From positions 1,436,223 through 1,500,222 of the forward strand of contig NC_018262.1 of NCBI RefSeq assembly GCF_000227135.1: DNA of 64,000 bases. The letters run 5' to 3'. This document shows, in pieces, positions 52,224-63,426 of this stretch (position 1 is its first letter; every line of letters starts with the position of its first letter). Origin of the DNA: Leishmania donovani (Eukaryota > Euglenozoa > Kinetoplastea > Trypanosomatida > Trypanosomatidae). A program made the position numbers and the translations under genes. Below the pieces are notes generated by a model. That model was not told the origin of the DNA. It worked only from the letters and a program-made list of their open reading frames with translations, and made no database searches.

Positions 52224-52986
52224 CGGAGAGCATGAGCGACCCACCGTCTCTGTGTGGCGACGATGGGCAGGGGGGAGAGAGAGGGCGAGATTCTAAAGCG
52301 TTCGGGTGGCATTTGTGCTGCAAGAGAACAAGCGCATGCAAAAGACAAAGGAGGGGTAGCGAAATGGGACCAGAGGTGGTGCAGAGAGCCCCCTCCCCTC
52401 CACCCTCCGCACACAAAGACACAAAGGGGGGGGCACAGATAAGCAGAAAAAAAAAGGGAAGGGCAGCGATCGAGGAGCACCATGCCAGCACGGCACTCAC
52501 CGCGTCGAGAGCACAGTCAGCTACATAAAAAAAAAAGATAAGCTGCGCGTGGCTGTCTGCTCTTCTTCCCTTTTCCAAAGAGAGAATGTGTGTGGGTGTG
52601 TGCGTTTGTGTCTGTGCTTGTCAAGTAGAGCGTCCGCCGTTGAGTACAAGCGGCCGCAGCACCAAAGACTTCGTGCATGAGGTGCACACCTACACGCGCA
52701 CTTGCATGCAGATGCACATACGCCAGCAGACGCGGATTGCCGATGCGCGCAATCAAGCCGCCTCATCCCTCCTCTCCTCGCATCCCCCACCTCTCTCACT
52801 TAATCCTTTCGCGCGTGTGTGGGTGCGGACAAAAATCTGCGCTGATGAGCGCGAAAACGCTCCAGCTCTTCCGCTTTGCTGCCGCACCTCGTTTTCACCG
52901 GCCGTCATTGAAGTGCACCGCTCGTTGATGTAAACACTGCAGCCCGTGGGGGGGGGTGAGGGAGAGGGAGAGGGAGAAGGGCAGAT
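52224..52986. other. Spacer between the zinc-finger and 860-aa genes
   Basis: This 0.76-kb spacer has a GT-rich run at about 52586-52620 and G-rich runs near 52945-52980, just downstream of the zinc-finger gene stop. No gene seen. Confidence 0.55.
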
Positions 52987-55900
52987 TCAGCACCGCAAGA
53001 ACCTCGCCTCCATCCTACCGCGCTGGCCGAGCTCGGCAGTGTAGTGCACAAGTAGCCCCTCTTTAAGTGTGTTTGCCTTCAGCAGGGCCTCATCTACAAA
53101 GATGCGATCCTGCGGACGGGTGGTGCCGCTGGGCTGAATGAAAGCGCAGCGATCCTGCACTTCGCACACTGTTCCTCTCGCACCGGCGACGTCAGGGGTG
53201 TGTTTGAGGCAGAGCGGGCACCGTGCTTCGATGTAGACGAGCCCGCACAGAGGGCACTTGGCGGGGCTGAAGGGAATCTCGTCGCCGCGGACCGGCGCAG
53301 CCGTACCAGCGGAGCTGGCGGCGAGGGTGTCTAGCTGGGAAGCGTTTGATGCCCCACAGGACAGCGCAGCAGAGAAGCTCGGCGATAGTGTCTGCTCATC
53401 GGCCTTCAAATTCAGCAGCCCTACACAATGCCCCTGTGCGTCTCCGCGCCGCTTCCCTGTTGCCAGTCCGTTGATTTGGTGCGTTGCCTCGCCGCGGGGG
53501 TCGAGTTCTCCGGTACCTGCGGCAGCGGGTGAGTGGAATCCATCGACACCATCTACGTCGCCCGTCAACGCATCGTCGCCAGCAGAATCCCAGTGAGGCA
53601 GCATCGCCCTACTCCACGCTGCTCGCTCAGCGCCGCAGTGCATACAGTAGCGCTCAAACTGGACATTAGCCCGATCGCACGCGCGACACTCCCAGCAGGT
53701 CGAGACGAGCAGGTCCTGCGTCATTGGCCGCAAGGCGAGGCAGCTGCCACACACATAGCGGCACACGTCTGAGTTGCTGTTGGACGAGCCACACTCCTCA
53801 CACGTCCACAAGCCACCGTCCTCCAAAAAAGGACACAGATTAGGTGGGTGGGTGCCGAGACACTCGTGACACACCTCGACAGCGGTGAAGTGGCCCTGCG
53901 CGCTGCGGCTGAAGGCGTCTTGGGAGCCTGTCACCGCCACCCCACACACACAGTCGACATGCGTAAGGATGCCCTTCAGGAGGGCGGAGAGACGGCGCGC
54001 CGTGAGGGATGCGGAGAGCCACTGGCACAGTGTGTTGACGGCTCGCCCCAGCAGCGCGACGACGTCCATGCGCACAGGCAGCCAAGCATCACCGTCCACG
54101 CTGCACCACTCGCGCCGCAGGCAGGACAGGGTCCTCTCTATGGTCGGGCGCCTCTGAAGGTATGCCCGAGTACTCGCGTCGACTGTAGTCGCTGCGGAGC
54201 CGGTAGAGACGCCGCTATCAGATGCCCAAGTCTTCTGTGTCGTCGACACAAGCGCTGTCGGCATAGCGTGGGTCGATCTCTCCGTGAGCAGCGATTCTTT
54301 GGCACAGCATTCTGCAAGCACTTCGCATGTGTGAAGCAGCACGACAGCAGTCCAGTACCGTTTTGCGCTGCCACTGTCGCATTTTTGCGGCTGCGGTACC
54401 AGTTTCACGTAAGCGGCACAGTATGGGCACACGGCGCTACCCGCGTAGCGAGCCGGTAAGCTCGCGCCGCAGCCGCCACAGACGCGCAAAGACAGCAAGC
54501 ACAGGCCCTTCTCCTCACAGTTTGCCGCGCATCCGCTGCAGTGCTGCTGGTGGAGCGGCGCGGCGTTGTCCAGCCCTTGCATGTGGTGACAGTAGAGGCA
54601 CCAGTGGTACACTTGGCGCTGCTGTTGGCTCGGCACCGCCTCGGGGGACGTGGGGCTCGCGTGACCGCTAGCAGCGGACACTCGCCCCGGCATACACGTG
54701 GCTTCTGCGGAGTCACCGGGGTGAACGAAAGGATCCGCGGTGCTGCCGCAACACCGACACAACATCGCGAACGGGTTCACTTCCTCGTGACCGCAGTGGC
54801 GGCACACGCGCGGTACGTTCACTGGCCCTCGGCACAAAGCCTGCGGGAGACACTCCACCTGCGGGCATGAGGGGCAAATGCGCTCCAGCGAGCTGCGCCG
54901 CTGATGGCAGCCTGCGCATATCCACACGAGGCTGTGCCGCGCGGCATGGTTCATCTTGAAGCGGCCGCACTCGTGACAGACACCGACGGCGGCCGCGTAC
55001 ACGGCTGCTCTCCACGTGGCAGCTGCTGCGGCACCGCGTCTCTGGTTTTTGTCGCAGTCACGGCTAAAACAGCACCCGCACACCACTGATGTAGACGCCG
55101 CCGAGCCCTCAGATTCGGTGGCTTCTGCGGCGGCGTGCTGCTGGATGCACGGCCCTGTTGGCTGTCCGCAACGGAAGCACAGCAACGTCTGCCTAGCTGG
55201 ATTGCGGGCCCCGCAGTCTCGACACTGCCACGCCGTGCGGGCCACCGCCCCGGCCAACGACGCCTTGTTCAGCAGCGTCTGACCACAGCTGCAGCACTGG
55301 CTCAGCCGTTCGTCCTGCGCGTAGCCGCAGGCACCACACAACACGTGGCTGTATCGCAGCGCTGAGCACACACAGTAGTTGTAGCGATCGCTGTTCAGTC
55401 GGCCGCAAGTGGCACACTTCCACAGCTGGCACGACGGGGAAAGGTGGGTTGCTCGATTCCAAATGGCGTCGCCGTCAACGCGCCAGAGGGCGGCGAGGTG
55501 ATCAAACGTGGCAGGTGAGCCAAAGTCTCTGGTGTAGCACAGGGCGTAGTAGGAGAGAAACGGCATGTTGTGGGTTGAGGCGTCCACCCGGCACAGCAGC
55601 TCGTGCAGACAGAGACTTCGCTCCATACTCGCGTGGAGAGCCGAGACGAGAGCAGCTGTCAGTGGCACCGCGTAGTCGCGTAGCTGCACCGCTGTTTCAA
55701 CAAGCTCGAAAATTATGTCTGCGTTGAGCTCGTCACCAATGTAGCACAAGGTCGCGCGGAAGGCCGGGATGACGCGCTCCAGGATCTCGTGAGGAGGCGC
55801 GCTAGGCACCTTGCTCGCGTTTTCCCGTGCGTGCCGCTGTTGCCTCCCGATATCGCGCATGCGATCGCACACGCCAGCCAGCACGCACTCCACGTAGTAG

Positions 55901-57735
55901 CTGATAAACAACCCCGCATTGTGAAACCCGACGAGGGCCGCGTATAATCTCTTCACGTCAGCAACGCTGCCCTCCTGTCCCACCAGCCGACTCACAGCTG
56001 CCATGGACTCCGTGGCGGCTGGTGGCACCGATAACCAACCTTCTGGACGGGAGGCGCCGAGGGCCTCCAGAGCAACCACGGCCCCGAATACGTCGCGCAG
56101 CAGCACCTGCGACACGACAGAGTGCGGCGTCTCACGGAGTTCGGGGTCTGGCGTAGTTGTCACCGTCGGCTGAGGCGCTTTGTAGAGAGAGCGCACGACA
56201 TGTGGGTAGCCGAGTGCGTTCAGCGTGGCAGTGAGGTACGACATCGATGTCTCCATCTGCCTCGAGTCACAGCCGGTGCTCAGCACAGTACAGTGTGCGT
56301 GCAGGAGTGCCTCGACCGCTGCCTTGGTTGCCACAGGCGAGAGGTATGTCGCCAATGAGACACCGCGCTGGGTGACATGGGTGACGCACACGCCACAGTG
56401 CGCGAGGAAGCGCTGCGCCACCACCGCCGAGGCAAGTCCCTCCTCGCGGAAGTATTCGTAGGCAGCCAACAGAACGGTGAAGGGTGCCTGCTTGAGGGCT
56501 TTCATGGCGAGCACGGCGCAATCGTGGCGAGTGCGGTCGTCCATGTGGCGTGGAATTTGACATAGACAGCATTGCTGAATCTGGAGGCGTGCCGCGGGAG
56601 TAAAAGCAGATGCGCTGCCTGCCTTACCTTTTCGTCTGCCACTCGCGGAGCCGGAAAGAACCTCCACGATCTGCTGCAGAGACATCTTGATCGCCCTATC
56701 GCTCATGCAGGGATGCCACCGACAGCCGCCATGCAAGTCCTCCTCCGCTTGTGATGCGTAGAGGGCAGTGACTGCACTCCTGAGCCGTGCTCCACTGTCG
56801 CCCGTCGCGCTATCCATGCGACGAGTGCGCACCTGGCATGCCTGCACCACCGCGCACAGCAGCGCTGGCGATGACGCCTCCACTACGCGTCGCACCATCA
56901 ACTCCATTTCAGATAGCGACGAGACAAGACAGGAGCTCTTCCTCAGCGCGCAGCTCTGCACCAGCGACGCCATCCACTGCGCAACTGTTCCCGCCGCATC
57001 GGCGTCCGGCCACGAAGCAAGCTGGCAGACGCAGTCGAGAAGCGTCTCATCCCATCTGCCGTTGGTGAGCAAGGCCGACGACAACGGCGTTGTAATGTCG
57101 GTCGAGATGCTGACGTGGATTTTGTTGCACAGGAGTCTTGCGAAAGGATGCATGTAGCTCCTCCAGAGAGACGTCTCCGCAGGCACCTCTGCCGGCGGTG
57201 CAAGAGGCGCTGACGCGGTGGCGGAGCCGGCAGCATTCTGCAGTTCACTCAAAAGTGCCAACGCTCGCGCATGCTGCTCCGTTGGCGAGGACGCAGCTAC
57301 TCCGGAGACTGTGGACGCGAAGCTGCACATCTCTTCCGCAAAAAGACGCGGGCAGGAAGCCACGATGTGGTTACGTCGCAGTCGTGTAGCCATCGACGCT
57401 ACTGCGCTGGACAAGCAGAGCGGCGCGGAGGTACGCAGCGCCTCCTCGAGCGACTCACGCGGCGGAAGCACACGCGGAGATAAAAACGGGCGCGACCGCG
57501 CCGCTGCTCTCGGCCGTCCGTGACCCAGATGCAATGGCCGTGCCTCACGGCAGGCAATAGATACATAGCTCGCCGATGCGTAGGTGCGGCGCATCGGCGC
57601 GAAGGCCTCATAAGGATCGCGGCAAACTTGACGCGCTGCCCGCCACTTTAGAGTGGCACCTCCTGCACATCTTGCAGCTTTAGACGACCAGCAGAGCGCC
57701 GCCAACGTCGGTGCTGCGGCTACTCTCGGTTTCAT
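52987..57735 (-). CDS. Large multi-zinc-finger (RanBP2-type-like) protein, probably mitochondrial
   Basis: This 1582-residue protein starts MKPRVAAAPTLAALCWSSKA, a basic, Ala-rich presequence suggesting mitochondrial import. Residues ~100-760 are helical with repeat-like Leu/Ala spacing and no recognised domain. From about 770 to 1500 there are roughly ten CxxC/CxxC zinc-ribbon modules. Several have the RanBP2-type W-x-C-x2-C...C-x2-C pattern, for example WKCATCGRLNSDRYNYC (about 770), WQCRDCGARN, WICAGCHQRR, WTCEECGSSNSN (about 1307) and WECRACDRANVQFERYCMHC (about 1347). RanBP2-type fingers bind single-stranded RNA or proteins. An organellar RNA-processing or mitoribosome-assembly role is plausible but unproven. 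The frame is uninterrupted. Confidence 0.82.
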   Translation of the reverse strand: MKPRVAAAPTLAALCWSSKAARCAGGATLKWRAARQVCRDPYEAFAPMRRTYASASYVSIACREARPLHLGHGRPRAAARSRPFLSPRVLPPRESLEEALRTSAPLCLSSAVASMATRLRRNHIVASCPRLFAEEMCSFASTVSGVAASSPTEQHARALALLSELQNAAGSATASAPLAPPAEVPAETSLWRSYMHPFARLLCNKIHVSISTDITTPLSSALLTNGRWDETLLDCVCQLASWPDADAAGTVAQWMASLVQSCALRKSSCLVSSLSEMELMVRRVVEASSPALLCAVVQACQVRTRRMDSATGDSGARLRSAVTALYASQAEEDLHGGCRWHPCMSDRAIKMSLQQIVEVLSGSASGRRKGKAGSASAFTPAARLQIQQCCLCQIPRHMDDRTRHDCAVLAMKALKQAPFTVLLAAYEYFREEGLASAVVAQRFLAHCGVCVTHVTQRGVSLATYLSPVATKAAVEALLHAHCTVLSTGCDSRQMETSMSYLTATLNALGYPHVVRSLYKAPQPTVTTTPDPELRETPHSVVSQVLLRDVFGAVVALEALGASRPEGWLSVPPAATESMAAVSRLVGQEGSVADVKRLYAALVGFHNAGLFISYYVECVLAGVCDRMRDIGRQQRHARENASKVPSAPPHEILERVIPAFRATLCYIGDELNADIIFELVETAVQLRDYAVPLTAALVSALHASMERSLCLHELLCRVDASTHNMPFLSYYALCYTRDFGSPATFDHLAALWRVDGDAIWNRATHLSPSCQLWKCATCGRLNSDRYNYCVCSALRYSHVLCGACGYAQDERLSQCCSCGQTLLNKASLAGAVARTAWQCRDCGARNPARQTLLCFRCGQPTGPCIQQHAAAEATESEGSAASTSVVCGCCFSRDCDKNQRRGAAAAATWRAAVYAAAVGVCHECGRFKMNHAARHSLVWICAGCHQRRSSLERICPSCPQVECLPQALCRGPVNVPRVCRHCGHEEVNPFAMLCRCCGSTADPFVHPGDSAEATCMPGRVSAASGHASPTSPEAVPSQQQRQVYHWCLYCHHMQGLDNAAPLHQQHCSGCAANCEEKGLCLLSLRVCGGCGASLPARYAGSAVCPYCAAYVKLVPQPQKCDSGSAKRYWTAVVLLHTCEVLAECCAKESLLTERSTHAMPTALVSTTQKTWASDSGVSTGSAATTVDASTRAYLQRRPTIERTLSCLRREWCSVDGDAWLPVRMDVVALLGRAVNTLCQWLSASLTARRLSALLKGILTHVDCVCGVAVTGSQDAFSRSAQGHFTAVEVCHECLGTHPPNLCPFLEDGGLWTCEECGSSNSNSDVCRYVCGSCLALRPMTQDLLVSTCWECRACDRANVQFERYCMHCGAERAAWSRAMLPHWDSAGDDALTGDVDGVDGFHSPAAAGTGELDPRGEATHQINGLATGKRRGDAQGHCVGLLNLKADEQTLSPSFSAALSCGASNASQLDTLAASSAGTAAPVRGDEIPFSPAKCPLCGLVYIEARCPLCLKHTPDVAGARGTVCEVQDRCAFIQPSGTTRPQDRIFVDEALLKANTLKEGLLVHYTAELGQRGRMEARFLRC

Positions 57736-59211
57736 TCGTCGCCCCCTCTGCTTGCCAGCAACGGCATCGGAGAATTACATGAATCTATACACAGGGAAAA
57801 GATATGAGGAAGCAGGGCCGCGCAAGGGAGAGGGAGAAGAAGAGATGTGCAAAGAAGCGTACTAGTGATCGCGGCGTCACGCACACACACACACACAAAC
57901 GAGCAGACGATGTGAGCCGATTCGGCGCGAGGTACGAAGAGACCTCTTTGGTGATCTCGATTGGGGCAGAAAGGCAGTGGCACACAAAGATGCGTGTTTG
58001 AGCCGTTGTCGTTGCTTCGCCTCGTTGCCACTCACACACCCTCAAGAAAGGAGGAGGGACTCTCTGTGTGGCCACCCGCACGACAATAGAGGGAGCGTGA
58101 GGCGAGGAGAGAGCGAGAGGCAAAGGGCGTAGGTCAACAGCAGGGACACACTTAAGCATACGCGTACACTCAACGATGCCCTTTCCACCGGCAAGTGACG
58201 AAAGAAAAAAGAACCGCGAAGGCAAAGCCGAGTGGTGGTCAACGGAGTGCGCCAGCTCCCTTGTAGGAGAAGCGGAGCTGATGAGGCGGAAGCTGGAGGG
58301 CGATGGTCGTCCGCGAGTTTGTGATGAAACGCCCGTTCCGCGCAGGGCAACGGGAGAGGAGAAAGGAGGCAAGGCAGACGTGTGAGAGGTGGCCAATCCA
58401 ACGCGAAGCCAAGGAGGAATAGCGAAAAAAAAAAACGACGCAGGAGGCCCGGGAAAGCGTTCAAGTTCACACGCACCGAGCAGCGTCAGCAGGGTCCATT
58501 CAGACCGCTTTCGACGGACCATCAATCGCCGAAGAGCACGCATCGACGCAACCGAGTATGAAGGTGGGCGGCGAAGGGGCGAGAGGGCAAAAGGGGGAGT
58601 GGGGAAGACGAGGGGTGGGGGAGACCATGGCAGTTCTTCCCGTTTCTTTGACCAACAAGCACCTCCCTGACGGGACATCATGAGCCATGCATCGGGAGGC
58701 AGCGCTGAAAGCGGCCGCACCGTGGTGCTTTCACGCCGCATCCCTGGCCCTCTGATCTCCTCTGATCCCTCTGTTGTGTGGCGGCACCAGTAGTTGCTTC
58801 GGAGAACGTTGTTGATGCGGAAATGACGACATCTGATACGCGTCAGCAATACGAGATAAAGCTGGCATCAGTGGTGCACAGCCAGTAAGAGGGACAGAGA
58901 TGAGCCCTCCGATTCACCGATGAAACACGAAGAGAGAGCGAAAAAGCTCATGCCAGAGTTGGAGTACTACCAGGGCAGTTTGAAAGACCAGGAAGACTCA
59001 AGGAGATGCACATGATAGACGATCAACCAGATACGAGCGGATGAAACAACAAAGAGGAAGCTGAAGGATCATGGTGCGGCAACGCTGCCACATCATATGG
59101 GTGAAAAGGGGAGCAACAGAATCGGCGGTTTGAATAGCGCCAGTGCCAGCGCGCGCGTCGACCTGTAGCACTGCTGCGCACTTTCGTGCTTTCGAAGTCT
59201 GCGGTCCGTGG
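57736..59211. other. Spacer between NDUFB7 and the zinc-finger gene
   Basis: This 1.5-kb spacer is purine-rich on the plus strand with a CA run at about 57881-57897. Minus-strand pyrimidine tracts near 57810-57850 could serve the zinc-finger gene. The open minus-strand frame of ~350 codons here is Ser/Leu/Pro/Phe-rich low complexity. No gene seen. Confidence 0.55.
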
Positions 59212-59889
59212 CTAAGCGGCCTGAGGACGCTTTTCCTCCGGCAGAGGGAATCCGGGCACCATCTCATGCACAATCTCGTCCGGGATGAGCTTGTGGCCGA
59301 ACGCACTAGTCATGGTACCCTTCTCCCAGTTCGTCGGCGAGAACTCAGAGCGCATGAGGGAGCGGTTCGGCTCCCGCCACATGACCGGGTTCTCCGGGTC
59401 CTTCTCATCCCACCCGCTAAGTCGCTGTGATGTCGCCAGATTCCAGTAGAAAGACGGCATGTAGTATGGAATGCCGAGGTACAGTATGCTAGGGAAGAAT
59501 TTCTTGTCCTCCGCTGTGTAGTCCTTCGTCAGCTCCATGAACTTGCTCTTCAGGAGTTGCAGGCGGTACGTCTCGTGCGCCCGGCATACCATCCACGACT
59601 CCTCAAACTCGTGGCAGTTCACTGTGCCCCACGTCACCGGCTTCAAGTTCCGCATGCAACGGTTGAACGGAATCCAGCGGTGCACGCAATGATCACGGTA
59701 GACGATAGGCACCTGGTTCAGCTCCATGAAGTCGCGGGACACCGTCATTGGACGACGCTGGTGACCACGATCGGCACCGAACGGGTCCAGCTTGTTCCAC
59801 AGGAGCGGGTTGTCGTACGGTCCCAGGTTGACGGGCGGCATCGACTCCCCCGGCTTGACCGATGCCAAGTCTTTGAGGTACTCCGTCAT
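59212..59889 (-). CDS. NDUFB7 (B18) subunit of mitochondrial complex I
   Basis: This 225-residue protein carries a twin Cx9C motif: Cys68/Cys78 (HCVHRWIPFNRCM) and Cys92/Cys102 (NCHEFEESWMVC). Its spacing and context match NDUFB7, a CHCHD-type accessory subunit of NADH:ubiquinone oxidoreductase. Such proteins fold in the intermembrane space through Erv1-dependent disulfides. Human NDUFB7 has ~137 residues; this one has a ~60-residue N-terminal and a ~120-residue C-terminal extension rich in Pro, Trp and Tyr. The start is the first ATG (MTEYLKDLASVKPGE); the codons just upstream begin with GTG. There is no cleavable presequence, as expected for this import route. Confidence 0.88.
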   Translation of the reverse strand: MTEYLKDLASVKPGESMPPVNLGPYDNPLLWNKLDPFGADRGHQRRPMTVSRDFMELNQVPIVYRDHCVHRWIPFNRCMRNLKPVTWGTVNCHEFEESWMVCRAHETYRLQLLKSKFMELTKDYTAEDKKFFPSILYLGIPYYMPSFYWNLATSQRLSGWDEKDPENPVMWREPNRSLMRSEFSPTNWEKGTMTSAFGHKLIPDEIVHEMVPGFPLPEEKRPQAA

Positions 59890-62349
59890 GGCGCTCACAC
59901 GCTAAGGTAGCAGAGGAGGCAAGCGCACAATTCGTAAAGTCAGCAAAAAGGAAAAGAAAAAGAGGAAGCGCTACAGAAAAGTGAACTGAGAAACGCGGAA
60001 CTCGCGGCGGGAAAAGGCAAGAGTCTCTCTGTTCCTTGCCGTCTGTCGCCACGGCTGGAGTGGCACACCGACCCCTCACTTGTGAACACGGAAGCGGCAA
60101 TCACAATAAAAGCGCTACACGCAACGCACGCGCAGTCGCAGCGAGGCAGGACCGGGGGCAGGGGGCAGGGCAGGGGAGAAGCCAAAGAGGCAAAGAGGTG
60201 AAGAAAAAAAATGAATTCCGGTGGCGTTTTCTGCGTGCAGAATGGCAGACGTACTGGAGATGGATGGTCAACGCTAGAAAAAAAAGAGCTAGAAGAGTAA
60301 GGACCTTGACGCGGACAAGCTGTGCACGCACGCCTGGTAAGAGGCCTAGGTGATCAGAAGACGAAAAAGGAGGTGGATGCGAGGGAGACGAGCTCGAGGA
60401 AGCTGCGCTACTTTAACACGACTGTGCACCTATATGCGTGCGCATGTGGGGGTCCGTCAATCCTTGCTGAGAGAGAGAGAGAGCCTCTACTTCTGCAGCT
60501 GTATTCCCTATGCACGTGTGCTGTTGCGCTGTGCCTCCTGCTAAAAATGTGAAACACAGCCGCTTGTATCTCTGTGCTATTCTCTAAAGCTAGAGCAAAA
60601 AAATTCCTGCTGCTGCGGGGTTTTGGCGCGGCCGCTGCATTGACGACAGCAACAGCCAAGAGAAAACACAGAAAAGCAGCCGGCGTACACGATGCGTTCG
60701 AGCATCAAGAAAGATAGGAAGGTGGGGCAGCAAGAGAAAGAGGATTCGAGCAGTGCAAACATTGATTTCACGGCAGGTGACACAACGAGTTTGTTCGCAG
60801 GTGCTCAAAAATGCCACGCGACAAAACCTCTGCGGCCCTCAGATGCAAGCACTTCAAATGTTTATCATCGATCACTGGCAAGTCGTTAGCGCTTTATGGA
60901 GAAACTCACGTCGCGCGCTCAGCAAAGGCCGCCAACTTGATCGATTCCTCCTGCACTGGTCGACCGCCTCCCAAGTGGCATTCATGTGTCGCCGACGCAT
61001 CGAATGACTCTTGTTACTCTTGGTTTGTGCAACGTCTCCTTCCGCTTTCGTCGTCTCCCTGCGGTCGAACTGTGATGGGCGAGAAGACAACGTGCACGCG
61101 TCGTTGCCTAGGCTTCTCATCAAGTTGCAGAGCACAAACCACTGGGGAGCTATGCGCTACATTTTTTTTACTCTTCGCTGTATCGCTTCTTTCAAAAGCC
61201 TTTTGAGCTTCCACACCGTTTCCGGCAAACTCGTCAACTACTTCATGCGCCGTGTATCGCGCGTCCCTCACCAGTTCCTCAGCAGACACATCAAGTAACT
61301 TCCACCACCAACGCCGTCACAGGCGTTCGAAGTTTGTTTCGTCGAATTTGCGTTGGCCTTCCCCTTCAACTCGGCGAGCTGCAAACCGATCGCGAAATCG
61401 TCGATGAAGGAAGGCAAAGTGTCCAAGAACAACACTCAACAGCATGTAGAGACCACTTGACGCTGGTGATCTCGTCCCTGGGCTCGTGCGTGTGTGTGTG
61501 TGTGTGTGTTTGCCTGTTTTCGGTTGCGTGTTGCGTGCGAGACCAAGTGGCGTTCTTTTCTTTTAAGAGCGAGAGGACTCGCGTACGAAACGCCAACAGA
61601 CGCACGCACAAGCATCCATCCGCAATCAGCAACCACCTGCTGTCCAATGTTTGAGATGGCCAATCAAGAAAAAAATCAATAAGAGGAGGTGTAGCAGAAC
61701 GTCAAAACAAAACAAAGCACATATACATGCACACACACACATCCGCAAAAAGGGGTGAAAGGCCGGACAGCGGGGAAGACAGGAGGGGGTGGAGAGAAGC
61801 CGCAGGATCTGCCCCCACCGAGGAGCTGAAGAGGAACTATTATTATTAGTCGCTCATGCGCGCGTGCGACGTTGCCTTTTCCCGACATATAAAACGTTTC
61901 GAATACGCGAAACAAAAAATAAAAAAGGTGAAATCGCTCCGATGAATCCTTTTGTTCGTTTCTTTCGAGTGCGTCCCTCCCCATCACCACCACCCCACCC
62001 CCTCCACTCTCCCTCCCTCTCCACGCGTGCCTCGGCACAGGGCAGCCCTCCATCACCAGAACCCTCTGCGCAGCCGCGAACGTGAAAGTCGCAGAATAAA
62101 GAAGAGCGGCGGATTCGAAGCAGCGAAGTAAGCGGGAAAGAGAACAAGGGAGAGAGAGGAGGGAAAAGGAGAAACAGTGTCTGCAAGAAAACCGGTCACA
62201 TGCGTGCGCGCAAGCCACCGTCCCTCTGGATCCCTTTTGACTCTTCCATCTTCCTTCACTGCCTTTCCATCGCTTATTTCGCCAGTGCTACACATGGTGA
62301 CACCCCCTGTTCTCCGGCACCTTGTGCAAGGGCCGAAAGAAAGATGAGA
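59890..62349. other. Spacer upstream of NDUFB7
   Basis: This 2.5-kb spacer is purine-rich on the plus strand from 59.9 to 60.4 kb and has mixed composition further right. A (TG)n run lies at 61490-61509. An 84-codon plus-strand frame at about 60753-61007 reads partly protein-like but has AT-rich codon use unlike the genes, and I do not call it. Confidence 0.5.
61490..61509. repeat. (TG)n microsatellite
   Basis: Ten TG dinucleotides in spacer DNA. Confidence 0.9.
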
Positions 62350-62996
62350 AGACGAATAGATCCCCAGGTTCACTCCGCATTGCTTGGCCTCGAGGAGCAG
62401 CTCCTGCTTCGTGAGCCTCATCTTGTCGCTGCCGCTGCCGCGGTCTAGCTCCAGATAGTGGCTTGCCGGCTTCTGCGGGCGCGCCTTGTGGGTACCGAGC
62501 ACGGCGGAGCGTATGGCGTCGAGCAGAAGCCACGCCGCGAGACTCGGGGGTATTCATGCAGGAGATCACTGGCAGAGCGTCATGCGAAATGAGGCACATC
62601 CCCTGCAGCCCTGGGCCTCTGTGAGCTTCTTTCCGAAGTCCTTTGGCAGGATGGAAGCAGCGGCTCTAGCGAAGGTGGACCAGTCCTTTCGGTGGTTCCC
62701 CCCCCCGCCTTTCTCTCGATGATCGGCAGCTCGTACCCCTGGCCCTTCGCTGTAGAAAAATGTAGCTTCAGATCTTTTCATCAACCGACACGTCCGGCAA
62801 GGGGGTCGCGCCCCTCAGTCTGGCCACCACAGCATAGTTTGCATCTCCTGTAGTGGATGTTGTCGTCCTAGGAGTTCACACCTTCAGTGACGACGGTGAG
62901 CGAAACCCGCGTCACCTCATCGGAGCCACCGTCAACACCTCTACGAGCTTTGGCTTCACCACCACCACCGTCGCATCCATGTGGCTGCTCGCTTAG
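62350..62996 (+). pseudogene. Possible decayed protein gene on the plus strand
   Basis: Three plus-strand frame pieces have coding-like composition but do not connect. The first, about 62350-62448, includes QVHSALLGLEEQLLLREPHL. The second, about 62489-62722, includes GDHWQSVMRNEAHPLQPW and SFFPKSFGRMEAAALAK. The third, 62766-62996, includes VLGVHTFSDDGERNPRHLIG and carries an in-frame TAG at 62835. The third piece ends in a short hydrophobic tail and a stop. I do not recognise the family. This would be the only plus-strand gene trace in the window. Chance open frames are a real alternative. Confidence 0.28.
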
Positions 62997-63327
62997 GAGG
63001 CGTCATCATCGATGAATAAAGTATTTGCCCTCTTGTATAGGTGGCCCACAATGTAAAGACCAATCCGTTGTGACGCGCACGAACGTTTTCGCGCACAAAA
63101 GCAGCCAGAAAGCCTGGCTGAGATGCCGTAAAAAATGTTCTTGACTGCCTTTCTCGAATGCTGTACAGACACATGACCAAAATTACCCATTGACCGGGCA
63201 CCACTGTCTCACATGATGAAGCAACACGTAGAGAACTTAGAACACGCCCATTCTGCCACACAACACAAGTCGAGCTCCACTCGACCCCGGGCTGCCGCAG
63301 GCCCCACACCTCGTTGCTCGAAGCAGC
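62981..63327 (+). repeat. Gap-flanking direct repeat, left copy
   Basis: These 347 bases recur without visible change at 63427-63773 (offset 446). The copy includes the first 53 bases of dispersed-repeat copy D and stops exactly at the gap. This may be a real tandem duplication, or one sequence placed twice by the assembler. Confidence 0.95.
63275..63327. repeat. 293-bp dispersed repeat, copy D (cut by gap)
   Basis: Only the first 53 bases are visible before the N run. Preceded by AAGTCGAG exactly as copy E. Confidence 0.85.
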
Positions 63328-63426
63328 NNNNNNNNNNNNNNNNNNNNNNNNNNNNNNNNNNNNNNNNNNNNNNNNNNNNNNNNNNNNNNNNNNNNNNNNN
63401 NNNNNNNNNNNNNNNNNNNNNNNNNN
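63328..63426. other. Assembly gap (99 N)
   Basis: Unknown bases between two identical flanking sequences. Confidence 0.99.
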
